Below are positions 21,040 through 31,931 of a stretch of 64,000 nucleotides of DNA, piece by piece. The notes under the pieces are model-generated. The model made no database searches. It saw only the letters and a list, made by a program, of their open reading frames with translations, and was not told where the DNA came from. Every line of letters starts with the position of its first letter. Within the stretch, counting starts at the first letter, position 1. The translations under genes and the position numbers were made by a program. This stretch comes from Russula earlei (lineage: Eukaryota > Basidiomycota > Agaricomycetes > Russulales > Russulaceae), in NCBI GenBank assembly GCA_025769875.1, contig JAGFNK010000294.1, positions 1 to 64,000 of the forward strand, written 5' to 3'.

Positions 21040-21523
21040 ACACCTCAGTCAGCATGTCAAAGAATCCATTGACTGCAAAGTGGTTCAATGGTTTCATATG
21101 TGCCTTTTCTAGCCCTGTAGTCTTCTTCATCTTTAAATCAGGATGGTGCTGGCAGAACAATTTTGGCCCTGATCCTCCAATGTGTCAGCCTAAAATTGCC
21201 ACAGCACACTGACCAACTGATGCATATGTCATAGGAACACCACAATGGCCTTGAACTTTGATCCATTTCACCATGATTTCCTCCTGGGCCTCCATGAGAG
21301 TCTGCTCATCAACATGTGCTTCCTGGCAAGTCTTTCCCCCTAGTACATGCTCAGTAACATGGAATTGCCTTGAAAAATAGTACATACCTTGCAGCCAGAT
21401 GCCAAGGGAAGATCTTGGGATATCAAAGTCCTGTGCGGCATGGCATGCCAAATAATTTGGGTGACCATTGGATTTTGTACCTGATTCTTGAATGGCTGCA
21501 ACTGCAAGTTCATAATAATTCAT

Positions 21524-22469
21524 TCATCCTGTGGTTGGCTAAGAATATAGACAGCAGGATGTGGAAATAGAGAAGGCACTGCCATCTCAAGAGGAATAGT
21601 TGGGCAATGAATCAGATTTTGGTATTTGCAATCTGATGTTGCATCCATTACTTTGAACTCACTCCTGCCTTAAATACTCCTCATACATGTGCCATGGCAC
21701 CACACATTTAGGGCAGTAGAACACATGTATATTGGCATATGCTAGTGTAAGGTGTGTGAGCCTGCTGACCAGGAAACTGACATGACTTGCACTCACCCCC
21801 ACCTCCCACACATCATCTGTCATCTCTCCCTCCCTTCTCCCTGTTCCTTTCATCTTCCTCCTTCACACCCATTGTAAGGTAGCCATATGGCTGGCCACAG
21901 AATTACATGTGGAAATGTGATACAACATGATGCCTCCTCTTATCCTTTGCCACCTCCCTCTCATCCCAGGCTGTCCACTGACCACACACCACAAGCCACG
22001 TAATGTGTGACATCAAGACTTTGATCACATTGCCCAGCCCTCACCACTGACCACATGTGCATGCCACGCCCCAGCACACATGATGTGTTTGCATCTCAAG
22101 TCTTTCACCATGGCCTCAACTACCTCTCCCAGTCTTGATTCCCTTTGATACCTCTCTTTCTTTCATGCCTTTCATCTCTAATTCCTTCTCTCCTGTATAT
22201 AAATTGTTTAGCTACTCAGTGGAATAGGATCCTTTTTGCCTGCTCTTCCCTCTGTCTGCCTCAAGAAGCCATCTTCGTGTCCACATCTGTGCTCAGCATT
22301 CCAGCCAGGACTGCTCTCCTCCCCTCTCTCCTTTCCTTGGACCAGTCAGCCTTATGATCTCACTTGCACATCCCCAGACTCACTACACTGTGTTCTCTCT
22401 TCAACATCATCACAACCTGCATTCCCCACTCTATGTCCAGGAACTGCAACAATGGCTCAAGTTGATTGC
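21524..22469. other. No gene seen; repeat-derived C/T-rich stretch
   Basis: Pyrimidine-rich on the plus strand, very poor in CpG. The block at 22016-22145 recurs at 47879-48006 in a form that still has CpG where this one has TpG or CpA. TATA-like TATATAAATTG near 22196. Probably the 5' part of the decayed pogo-type element and neighbouring repeat; no coding support. Confidence 0.5.
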
Positions 22470-23010
22470 TGTTAGGATTCTTGTGTCTCTTCGTTCTCAT
22501 CTGCTATGCTCTGGTGACTCATTTCTGTTTACTCATATGTGCTTATCCATCTGGCTTAGTGATCGCTTACTGATCTGCTTACTGATTGATCGGTAATGGC
22601 TTACTCACTACTTACTGGTTGATGACAGATACTAGGAAAGAATGACTCATGTGTGAGTCATTTCTGATATTCTTGAATTGCGCTCTACGTATTTGGATAC
22701 TACTGGTTCTCAGCTATGTGCACCCCAAGTTTCGTACGAATCAGATCAGTAGTTGTTGAGATATCGTATAAATAGTCTGTAGTACCAAGAAGTTGAGCCT
22801 TACACTTGACTTACTCTCTTAACAAGCAACAATCATCTTGTCAACGTTCTAAACAAAACTATATTGAAAACTCTAAGTGAAAGAGGTCCCTCTCTTCTCT
22901 TACATCTACTCTTCCTGAGATAATATCAAAGGACTCAAAGTCTAGTGCTTGAACTAAATCAAGCAACTTGTTCACTAAGAGTCGGTAATAAGATCAGTCA
23001 GATCTTAACA
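22470..23010 (+). repeat. Solo LTR (family LTR-F) with ATTGC duplication
   Basis: 541 bp from TGTTAGGATTC to GATCTTAACA, flanked by perfect ATTGC at 22465-22469 and 23011-23015. TATA box TATAAATAG near 22768 supports plus orientation. Only copy in the window; no internal region. Confidence 0.9.
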
Positions 23011-23015
23011 ATTGC

Positions 23016-23717
23016 CATCAACATTACTCACATCGCCACTCAATGCCCCCACCATCAGTCTTGGAGTTGGAGCTTGGCTCCTCCAAGCATCAACCTACAG
23101 CACAAGTCCTTCACTGTTCAGCTGTGTCTCATGCCCTACCATCCTCATTCATCCCCTGTGCCACTAGTCTGTCTTGTTCATGTCATGCTCCTGTAAGGTG
23201 TTTGAGTCTGCTGACCAGAAAACTGACATGACTTGCACTCACCCCCACCTCCCATGCATCATCTCTCCCTCCACCCCTTCATCCAACTGCTGCCACTCTT
23301 TTCCTTTCATGCTCTCCTTCCCTCTCATGCCAATTCCTTGACATCACCACTGCATTCCTCACTTCTGTGCCCAAGAACAGTGACAGTGGCTCAACCCAAT
23401 CTACTCTGACAACACCTGTTCACCTGTGCCTTGCACTCCCCCATCCACATCCATCCCCTGCACCTAGCGTCTTTGTCTGCCTCATGCTCCCTACCTTTTC
23501 TTCATATTGCTCTTGCCCATCATCAACTCCCTTTCATCCCACTCTCACCTCTCCATCATCATTCATGAACTGTCATCCTCGCACCCATCACATGACTATG
23601 CACAGACCCCAATGACACATTTGCTGTCATCATTGTCACTCAATCTGAGGGCTTGCTGCCCACAGCGCCTTGTCCATCCATACCACCTTGCACTTGTGGT
23701 CTCACAGTCAAAGGAAT
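23016..23717. other. C-rich repeat unit, first copy
   Basis: Runs of Pro/Ser/His codons in all frames without a credible gene. The part from about 23340 to 23690 is repeated, diverged, at about 24060-24400 (shared words include CCCACAGC, TCATCCCA/TCATCCTG and CTCTCACC). Confidence 0.5.
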
Positions 23718-23967
23718 TGTTAGAGCTATGGAATAAGAGCTCAGTCTTGTGTATAAAGGACTGTATTTAGGTTAGTATGCTAACCTATAGAATATGAGCT
23801 ATGTACAGTATTAGCTATAAAGGGAGCTATAAGGAATGTTGTACTGATCTCAGTCTTGTGTATAAAAGACTGAGGAAAATGAAAGCGATAACTAAATTCT
23901 AATTATTATTTACATGTATGGTCTGGGTTGTCCATTCATGTGGCACTTAGTGGCTGCACATCCAACA
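23718..23967 (-). repeat. Solo LTR related to copia-2, GGAAT duplication
   Basis: 250 bp with TGTTAG/CCAACA ends, flanked by perfect GGAAT (23713-23717 and 23968-23972). Shares the TCAGTCTTGTGT, TATGTACAGTATTAG and GTGGCTGCACATCCAACA blocks with the copia-2 LTRs at 54875 and 60256, so it is a sister family. Orientation taken from those. Confidence 0.92.
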
Positions 23968-24857
23968 GGAATATGATTCTCATTGTTTAAGGCTAGTAAC
24001 CACAGTCTTGAATAACAGTTGAGTTTTGCAGTCTCTTGCAATCTATCACACCCATGTGGGTGCTCCTCTGGAGCATCAAGTGTCATGCCTCAGGTACAGC
24101 CATTGCTTGCTCTCTGTTACTCTCTCTCAATACCCACCCTTGGATCAAGTTATATGAACTCAATGCACCCTGGGTTGGCTCCCTACACTCCCTATCCCTT
24201 CATCATACTGCTCTCACCTATCATTGACTCCCCTTCATCCTGCTCTCACCCCTCCATCATCATCTACAGACCATCATCCTCACCCCACCATGCACCTACA
24301 CTCAGACCCTGATGACATGTCCTCTGACATCATCACCATCCAAACCAAGGGCTCACTGCCCACAGCACCTTGCCCCTCATCCAAACTGCACCATCCTGCA
24401 CTCACAGACCCTTAGTTGGAGGAGTATCATCCCTGTAGTTTGTAGTATTCAATGCCAAATAGCTACTGTCTCAAACAGAGGTGGACTTTTGCCTCCTGGT
24501 CCCATAGCAATTTTCAAAGCATGACATGCTTTATAAGGCATGTACAAGTGTCACTGAGCACATTGAGGTGTAAATAAATTCATTTAAAATATTCTGAAGG
24601 CTATGAGTGAGAGGTCAGGTCAGTCTGATGTCAAGTCCTGGTGGTGCTGGATGCACATTGTCATCTGAGCCCAATGGGTGTTGCTGAATGCAGCCTGTCC
24701 AAAATGCAAAATAGAAAATGTTGTAGAAATGAATTGAGTAACATGGGCCAGTAAAGTGAAATCACAGTAGAAATTATGGTTGAGAAAGAGCAGATAGGGA
24801 AACAAAACATGAAACATGAAGTTTCAAAGGATTTGTGTCCAAAATGAATCACCTGTG
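23968..24857. other. No gene seen; second repeat unit and pogo target region
   Basis: Contains the second copy of the C-rich unit (about 24060-24400) and AT-richer sequence up to the TA where the pogo element inserted. No coding support. Confidence 0.45.
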
Positions 24858-24859
24858 GT

Positions 24860-24902
24860 ACTATCCCTGCGCCCATCTTCGGACAGCGCCCATCTTCGGA
24901 CA
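24860..24902 (+). repeat. Left terminal inverted repeat of the pogo element
   Basis: Begins CTATCCCT and then two tandem 17-bp units GCGCCCATCTTCGGACA. Doubled units inside a terminal repeat are plausible transposase binding sites. Confidence 0.92.
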
Positions 24903-25157
24903 GTCACGCTCTGTCACCCCAAAAGTTTCAAATCCCGCCAGGTTGCTCTCGGCTTTCACCGGCACGGGAGTTGAATACAACATTCTCACGCGCATACGTG
25001 CAAGCGCATTTGGACGCTGCACACTCAAGACTCACTCAATAAACCAATCTCACACATTCTAAGGATCTGATAGTAATTAGATCACCAATGTATATAGTAA
25101 TTAGATCACCAATGTATATACATAGGAATAAGTGATCAAATACAGTCAGAAATCATT

Positions 25158-27578
25158 CTAGAAGGAATATAACCGAGATTGAAAGTTCTGATCTTCAGTG
25201 CTGGGATAAGGTATGGGATGGTACAGAGGTAAGGGTGCATTATCTGTGGGATATTGTTGTTGGGTATGAGAGGAGGACGGGGTGCGATATGAACTGGAAG
25301 ATGCAAGTGTGTTCGGAAGATGTGCAGAGGGATGGAGATTCTGATCTGGAAATGATATTAAGATCTCATTGCCATCTACTCTTGATTGCTCCTCAGGGTG
25401 CATTACTTCATTGTCCTTCTGAGAGCGAGTCGATTTGTTAAATAGTCCAGAATACCTTGAGTTGATCTGAAGATCGGGGGAAATATTAGAGTGATCCGTG
25501 ATCCGAGATAACAGTTCCGAGTTGGTGCCCTTATCGGATATGTTGAGAGCTTTTGCAAGCGCACGGAGGTCATCCTTCTTGTAGGATGACAGCTGGCCAA
25601 TGAACACTCTATTATGGGCTTGATATTCCAGATGACGCTCATGTTCTGCATTTTGGGCTTGTTTCTCTTTGGTGGCCTTTTCCTTTTGTAGCTGCTCCTC
25701 ATCCTCTTGATCAAATTTAGATCGGAGGTCCCTAGATGTGACAAAGCGTGCTTTGATCTTCTTAGATCCGCGCTCTTTTGATTTCCGACTATTTTCAAGT
25801 TGTTCCTTGACCATATCAAGCTCTTTGTGAATTGAGGTGCAATGGGCATTGGCAAGGAGCTGCTGCTGGACAGAGCGCAGCTCTGATAAGCATTCATCTG
25901 GGGAGAGCGCAAGATCCTCTTCAAGCGAGATGATCTGCGGATGTCTTGATGCGATAAGATTGCAATGTGCCATTTTGGAGCGTGTCCTGTTGACTGCTTT
26001 GGATTCCAAATCTGCCAGGGCACACATAAATCCTGACAATGGCTTGGCTGCAACATCAGTTTGATTGGATTCCAGATGCGCTTGATCTGCATTGGGATCA
26101 GGATCAGAACCCAGATCAAGACTGGGATCAGGGCTGGAAGATCTGGAACTGGCATCAGATTGTGATGGGACCCAGTCATCGTCGGACAGATCAATGGGAT
26201 CTGATGATGGGACATATGTTGGAAATGAATCAGGGAGATGTGTGATCGTTGATGAGGCTTGGCTTGGTGCAAAATCCTCAGGACCAAAGACAGAACGGTT
26301 GACTGGATAGAGACCAGCCTTCTTGAAGGCGCTCTTGATTAACCTTTCAGTGAATACCTCCCGCGTAGCATGAATATACATCGGGATCACTGAATGGCGA
26401 TCGATCTGGATGCCCTTGATCACGCTTGCACTGCAGATCTCCTGCCATTTACGATCAACTGAGGCGAAGATAAGGACATCAAGGGGCTGAGTCCTATGTG
26501 TTGTCTTTGATGGAAAGCACAGTGTGCGGATCTCAATGTCTTGATCATCGAGAAACTTGTAGATTATGCGCTTAGCATCTATGTGTTCATGTGTGCTATG
26601 TCCATCCACAGCAAGGACGATCGGCTTTGTGCAATCCACGACGCGTGCTGCTGCAAAGGGGATAAAGACCTCCTGGAGCCACTGTTGATAGTTCTCTGCA
26701 TTGGTCCATCCAGCATCTGAGAAATAGAGGCTTGAGTAGTTATCTAATCAGCAATCACAAGAGGCAGATCCGATGCGGAGTGCGCACCTTCCCCACTCCT
26801 CATCGCTTAGATTGCGCAGATCCGGGGTAGAGCCTGATTGAAGACAGAATGATGGCGGAACAACTGCCCCAGCAGCTGAGACACATTCTAGGATAGTTAC
26901 CAGCTCAAGATTATCACTCTTCATGATGAGTTTGGTGCGCTGCAATCTCGGAAAGCAGTACTTCCTTCCAGTACTCTTCCGACCCCCACCCATCTGGATA
27001 CCCTTCTCATCCATGTTCCAGATGTGTTCGGGAGGAATCCCATCAAACTCTGCATGGAGGTTATCTAGCTGATCAAAGTAATGATTTATGACCGCAGGAT
27101 TGAAGTGCTTTGCGCGTTTGGGGTCAAGCTTTGAGGGCTTTGCCAGAGATAGATCTGGATGTCTTGCCAAGAACTTCCTGAGCCATGTTTTCCCAACTGT
27201 CTTGCCAGAGATGACAGTTGCGTGCATCTGAATGTCTGCTTTGGATAATGGAATCCCCATTGAACCACGCTGAGCTGCCCATTGTGCAAGCACTTTCTCC
27301 TGATCTGGAGCAAGCTTTTGCCTTTTGGCAGCACTAACACTCAGGGCTTGATGGCGACCTTTGGCCCAATCTGTAAGCGTTGACAATGCGATCTACAGCA
27401 CTTGTTTGATGAGGCAGAATGGGTAGATCTTAGATTCACTCACTCCCGATGCTCTGGTGGCTGATCGGAATGAAACATATCTACCAGCACTGAGATCGTC
27501 TATAATCTCTTGGATTTGGCCCTCATGCCTTGTTTTATTGTCTTGTTGGTATGCAGACCTCTTTCTCTGAGCAGGCAT
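25158..27578 (-). CDS. Pogo/Fot1-type DDE transposase with C-terminal SAP domain
   Basis: Cuts and pastes the surrounding element. Proposed exons on the minus strand: 27578-27444, 27392-26759, 26716-25158, giving 775 codons. Intron 1 (27393-27443) starts GTGAGT; intron 2 (26717-26758) is the option that keeps the frame into GWTNAENYQ. Domains in order: psq helix-turn-helix (residues ~5-60), CENP-B-type DNA binding (~60-130, TWLRKFLARHPDLSL), DDE_1 catalytic domain with D in WNMDEKG (~173), D in LAVDGHSTH (~293) and D in QPLDVLI (~335), an acidic Ser/Asp linker, a coiled coil, and a SAP-like motif (KKDDLRALAKALN..., ~630-665). I start at MPAQRKRSAY; an ATG 20 codons upstream is possible. No stop or frameshift seen. 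Confidence 0.88.
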
Positions 27579-27931
27579 ATGGTAATAAACAAAATGACGC
27601 GACGCGACGCGACGTGATACACTAAATTCTGTGTGCACTAGGCCTCCAGAGTGCTAGAGCCATCGTGCGTGATAAGATTAACTGCTAATTACCCTTTTTG
27701 GCCTAATTGACCATTGAGTGGCGTGCGACTCGCGACCAACTAAGAGCTCCGACTCAGACTAAGAGCTCCGACAAGGCATCAGCCAGCAAGCGTGACAAAC
27801 AGCCATTTTTAGATTTTGAAACACAACACGATTTTCATCAAAAAAATTTATTGTGTATGTAGATAAAAGGTACTATATACAGTATGCAAAGTATTGTAGT
27901 GGTTGAGTAAGAGCTACGTGAGAAATTGATG

Positions 27932-27974
27932 GTGTCCGAAGATGGGCGCTGTCCGAAGATGGGCGCAGGGATAG
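27932..27974 (-). repeat. Right terminal inverted repeat of the pogo element
   Basis: Reverse complement of 24860-24902, again with two tandem 17-bp units, followed by TA at 27975. Confidence 0.92.
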
Positions 27975-28215
27975 TATGGCCACCATGTTTGGCCTTCCAG
28001 TGACCTTCCCAAATTGGTCCTACTGCTGACTCAGCAGCAATCAGATGCCTCTAACTCATCAAGCAATCACTGCCAGTGTAAGAACTTTTGTTTGAGGCAA
28101 CACTGGACATAGTTCTTACTGCCCAAATCAACTACACAGACATTAATACTCTAGAAAGTCCCCTGTGGCCAACTTGTCAGGGTGGCCAACTACCTGACCT
28201 CATACAGTATATGAG

Positions 28216-28500
28216 ATGTATGCAACATCATGCAACCCCCAATGCTTCCTTAACTTCCACCCCAATATATTCCATCCTCCTCCTGGACTGCCTCCTAGGG
28301 CCAACCCTCCATTCATACCAAGGAACCCTACTACAGGTCAATTCATCCCTAGAAGTAACAACCAAGTTGTTCCAATGGATGTTGACCATGCTAGAGCAGC
28401 CACCACTGAACCCACCACTGAACAAAGAGAAGAAACAACACCAAATTGAAGGTTGTTGCTTCTGGCCATCCCTGTTGCCACATACACACTTTCTCGGCTT
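28216..28500 (+). pseudogene. Fragment of a gypsy gag (pre-zinc-knuckle region)
   Basis: The frame PPGLPPRANPPFIPRNPTT... with VVPMDVDHARAATTEPT is the linker typical of Agaricomycete gypsy gag proteins just before the CCHC knuckle (PMDVDAARA-type motif). It ends in a stop after ETTPN and no pol follows; at 28.5 kb the host gene begins. Remnant only. Confidence 0.6.
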
Positions 28501-28532
28501 CAGATGCTGAACACCATACGTGGGCGGTGACA

Positions 28533-29315
28533 CTACCCAACCAATACGACCACCACAATCATGACAAAAAGACGTATCGACATGCCCTCGTCCCGCATCG
28601 CGCCAGAGCGATTTCCTGTCCCACCCTCGGACCCCACCGTCGAAGTCTGCGCCCCCGTCTGCGAGGTTACGGTCACCTGATGGGACGTCGTCGTTGTGGG
28701 GAAGGTCGCGCCGCCGAAGGAGAGCGGAATCCCCGTGGGTGGGTTTCCATCTGCGGAGGTCGATGTTGGGCCATTCGTGCTAGATGCCTTGCCCGCCGTT
28801 ACTGTGGGCACTGCAAGAGGGATCCCATTCACTGCACATTCTTCCGCAAATCCTGTCCAGACTCATCAGACGCGCCTCGCAGACGGGGCGGCCTCAGCAC
28901 GGGGCGACGCTCGAGGAAGCAAGCTCAACTGTTTAGGTCCGCCTGCGCGTTTGCAACGTCCAAAATCGTCGGCCGGACGGTGACGATACACTCTAGGCAG
29001 TTGAAGAGCCCATCCATGTTCGGAGTCGTGCAGGCGCATTCTGCGGTCGGACAACTCTGTGAGTCACCGGGCGCGACGGTTCAGTGTGTCATACGGCATC
29101 TGCGCTGCGTGAGAGAGGACGCTTACGTCGATCGTGTCTATGATGGGGTTGCATATGGAAGCGCACTCTGACGGCACGATGATCTGGGTCTGTCGTTCAT
29201 GTAGGCCCGACTCTCGCCGTCGATAGGGCAGGGGCCCCACCATGGGGTCTATTGTCCGTACAATGACCGCGGCCATGAGTGGGGCAGCAAGTATAGGGTA
29301 CAGGAGGGCGACCAT
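28533..29315 (-). CDS. Secreted GPI-anchored eight-cysteine protein, paralog 1
   Basis: Three exons: 29315-29127, 29056-28930, 28852-28533, encoding 211 residues. N-terminal hydrophobic signal (MVALLYPILAAPLMAAV), then eight cysteines: SECASIC in exon 1, SCPTAECAC and NCLEC in exon 2, EECAVNG in exon 3. A Ser/Thr/Gly linker (ATFPTTTTSHQV) leads to a C-terminal hydrophobic tail (LFVMIVVVVLVG) typical of a GPI signal. Likely at the cell surface or wall. Intron phases 0 and 1 and the cysteine order equal those of the neighbour at 30151-30986, so the two are tandem duplicates. CFEM proteins also have eight cysteines, but the spacing here does not fit CFEM clearly; function unknown. Confidence 0.85.
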
Positions 29316-29345
29316 CGAGCTGGGGAAGGTGGAGGTTGCTACTAT

Positions 29346-29356
29346 GCTATATAAGA
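29346..29356 (-). promoter_or_regulatory. TATA box of the eight-cysteine gene 1
   Basis: CTTATATAG on the minus strand about 32-40 bp upstream of the ATG at 29315, the expected place of a TATA element in a fungal promoter with a short leader. Confidence 0.55.
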
Positions 29357-30150
29357 CATGGTCGGAACCTGATCCACGGCCACGAGGGCGGGAGGAGGAA
29401 AAGGAAATGAAATTGCAACGCTATCCGCGTGTCCCCGAGCCGAGGGCCGAACATGACCTCGGAGACGGAGACATGGCATTCGGTCGGTCCCTGCTGCTCA
29501 ACAGTGGCTGTGATGCCGCGGCGCCGTCACGGGCGATCTGATGAGTGTTGTTCAACATCAGTCAGGACGCCGACATCTGATAAACGGATGTCGCAATGTG
29601 TCTCCATGTGAATGAGAACGCTGTGGGTATTTTTCCGTCCTGATCCTACCGCGGGGCTGTGTCGCCTTGAGACCCTTCTGCTCATCATGATGCATGATGA
29701 TCTATACCAGTGAATCGCACCCCACGCACCAACTTGGGGACAAGAGTTCTCCCGTCTGTGGGAACGAGACCCTCTTCACGCAGGGAAACTCCCGGACCTG
29801 TCCGAGAAGCTCGCCTATGTGCTCGCAGACGTCGTCGTCGTTTCGTTTGGTACAACAGCCCGAGCGACTAAGTATAATGCAGTACCGTAAACGCATCAAG
29901 CCAATTACTTTTGAAACCCTCTTTTCCATACGCTCGCCGATGCACGGGTGGAGGGAGACGAACGGTTCAGCCGACCCGACGCCAGCATCGGGATATTTTC
30001 CACGTGCGAACGATGCTGCCATGCCTTGTACAATTCATGACAAGGACGGCTCACAAACGAACGCGAGCAATCCTCCACCCGCTGCTGTAAAATCGGACAA
30101 ACAAAAACGAAACAAAAAAAAAAAAAACAAAAAAACAAAGAGAGACTATA
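29357..30150. other. Intergenic; no gene seen
   Basis: About 800 bp between the two paralogs. It holds the promoter of paralog 1 and the 3' flank of paralog 2, with A-rich runs near 30115-30140 that could serve 3'-end formation of the latter. Open frames on the plus strand here are low-complexity and unsupported. Confidence 0.5.
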
Positions 30151-30986
30151 TTATACACCCATCACGGCGGCGACGACGACGACGACGGCGCTCGATCCTA
30201 GGGCCCAAAAAGCGTGACGGTCGAGCACCGCGGCGCTTCCCGTTTGGGCTTTCGTTCCCGACGCCCCGGACGTCGACGCGGCAGCGGCAGCGGCGGCCGT
30301 TCCAGAAGCGGAAACCTGCGCCTCGGAGGCGGCGGAGGTCGAGACCTGGGCCCCCGTCGGCGTCGCCGTAACTGAGGCGGGGGCGGGGCCGCCCGTGTTG
30401 AGCGTGACGTTTGAAGCGTTGCAGCCGTACAAGAACACTGTGACGCGGCGGCGGATGTCGGACGTTGACGAGAGTGTCAGCAAAAAAAAGGTGGAGTTCG
30501 GGGAGGGGGGGGGGGGGGGTTGGGAGCGTGAACTCAACTGGTCAGGTAGTCGTTGCCGCTTGGGAAACCTGGGGTCGTCGGCGGGATGCAGCCGAGGCAC
30601 GCCGCGAGGGCATCGTAGTTCGCCTGTGTGCACGAGCACTCCACCGTCGTGCAGTTCTGCGGAATAAAGGTTGGGCGACGACGACGACGACGACGCGGAG
30701 GAGCGGTCAGCGGCCGCGCCCCAGAAGCGAGAAGCGAGAGGGCTGGGTTGTGTGGGGAGGTACGCACGAAGAGCGTGTCGAGCACGGGCGTGCATGTCGA
30801 TTGGCACTGCGGCGGGACCTGCGTGGGGTCGATCCCGAGTCCACCGCCCCGCGGGTGCAAGTGCAAATCCGGACCGGGGTGCCTTAGCAGTCGAAATGCC
30901 GCGATGTCAGGGTGAGACGGCTTGGCGACCGCGTCGAGCGCTGCGACGACGGCGACGACGACGACAAGGAAAGCGGCGCTCCTCAT
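30151..30986 (-). CDS. Secreted GPI-anchored eight-cysteine protein, paralog 2
   Basis: Exons 30986-30768, 30656-30539, 30437-30151; 207 residues. Signal peptide MRSAAFLVVVVAVVAALDAVA, then QCQSTC in exon 1, NCTTVECSC and AACLGC in exon 2, YGCNASN in exon 3: eight cysteines in the same order as paralog 1. A long Ala/Ser/Thr region (GTAAAAAAASTSGAS) and a hydrophobic end (SSAVVVVVAAVMGV) follow, again a GPI signal. Introns (111 and 101 bp) are in phases 0 and 1 as in paralog 1 but longer; the second contains a G/C run of about 15 bases (30505-30520). GC-richer than its sister. Confidence 0.86.
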
Positions 30987-31931
30987 CGTTGGGTGGGTTC
31001 GGGGGGCGTTTTCGTCCTTCGAGAGTTCTGTCGTTTGGTTTTTTTTTTTAAGCGGAGTGCGGCGTGGGCATTCATTGCTCGCTCGTCGTGGAAACGGGAA
31101 GGAGAAGATCGAAGAAAAAGGCAACACGTTAATGAATCAGTTCATGAATCAGCGGGGAACGAGAATATGGTGGCGATGATGGCCGCGCTCTGGCGGCCGC
31201 TCACAACAACCACGAGCGTGGAGACAGGTGCCACGACAGCCGAAATGTGAGAGCGCGCTTCTGCCTGCCGAATGCCGCCGGCCTGAGGTCGAGATGCTTC
31301 AATCACCATGCAAACTCCCTAGCTCAAGCCGTCCTGGCACCGAGCCACAAGGGCAGATGGCAGTCCTGCGAAATCGTTCTGAATCGCATCGATGCCGACC
31401 CCCATCCCCATGTCGAAAAAAGGCGTCGCGAGGCACAAAGGACATATGCCCGTAGAGAGACAAAACCTTCTGCAAAGGCGAGGAAAAACCCGATCAGGCG
31501 GAAACACGGCCGAGGCGATACTTGATGACCTGCAACATCAGAGTTTTCTCCTGATCTTGAAAGTCGCCATTTGGATCCCAGAGGCCCTCGGGCTTACTCC
31601 AACAGAACTCTCAACCCACCCATCCCAGTGGAAGTGTTCAAGAACGAGACAATGATGTTTCCGTAAAGATTTCGACACGGCATAATGATGGCGACGAGAT
31701 GTTCCAGAAAAAGGTAAAACCTGCCGGTGGGAGGGAATGCGGAAAGCGGGCCATGATTGCCGGCACGCCCATGCCCATCCACTAACAGTGAAGATCGTAC
31801 ATAGCGTGAATCATCGAAAAGGATAGACAACTCATGATCGTGTACAATGTCGTATTGTTAAACTCTAGTTCTGGTCCCCTCAATGGGCATCGCTCAGCTG
31901 GGGATCTCGGATCAAGATCAGAACGATGGGG
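30987..31931. other. Intergenic; no gene seen
   Basis: 945 bp between the start of the eight-cysteine paralog 2 and the 3' end of the kinase gene, both on the minus strand. A T/A run near 31041-31051 lies about 60 bp upstream of the paralog 2 ATG. No open frame with support. Confidence 0.5.

Larger units (their letters stand above)
14667..21523 (-). pseudogene. Pogo/Fot1-type DDE transposase, broken by copia-1 and stops
   Basis: Transposase of the Tc1/mariner-pogo group. The N-terminal psq helix-turn-helix region (21523-21188; LACHAAQDFDIPRSS...) contains a 48-bp GT-AG intron (21340-21387). After the copia insertion the frame goes on with the first catalytic region (NIYNMDKKGVQ, near 16195), then GWTDQELGP and LLILDGHNLHCT (second D, about 15800), LPSHTTHALQPCNVG, and a C-terminal coiled coil, an RG-rich run (RGTRGGRRGRG) and an acidic tail to 14667. 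In-frame stops lie at 21185, 16020 and 15999 and further on near 15540 and 15593. Removing copia-1 and one 5-bp duplication rejoins DMLTEV to FEEYN exactly. Confidence 0.9.
24860..27974 (-). mobile_element. Complete pogo-type DNA transposon
   Basis: 3115-bp element between inverted repeats of about 43 bp (24860-24902 and 27932-27974), flanked by TA on both sides (24858-24859 and 27975-27976), the target duplication of the Tc1/mariner-pogo superfamily. Each inverted repeat contains two direct copies of GCGCCCATCTTCGGACA in tandem. One spliced gene encodes the transposase. The repeats match perfectly over the compared length and the catalytic residues are present, so this copy may be active or recently active (inference). 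Confidence 0.93.

Noticed and set aside
13724..21900. Terminal inverted repeats of the decayed pogo-type element
   Set aside because: I searched both flanks by eye and found no convincing pair; the ends may be lost or too diverged.
24869..24902. Two 17-bp direct repeats as a CRISPR-like or satellite array
   Set aside because: Only two units at each end, inside transposon inverted repeats, in a eukaryote.
29694..30371. 225-codon plus-strand frame
   Set aside because: Lys/Arg low-complexity translation of A-rich sequence and of the antisense of an Ala-rich exon.
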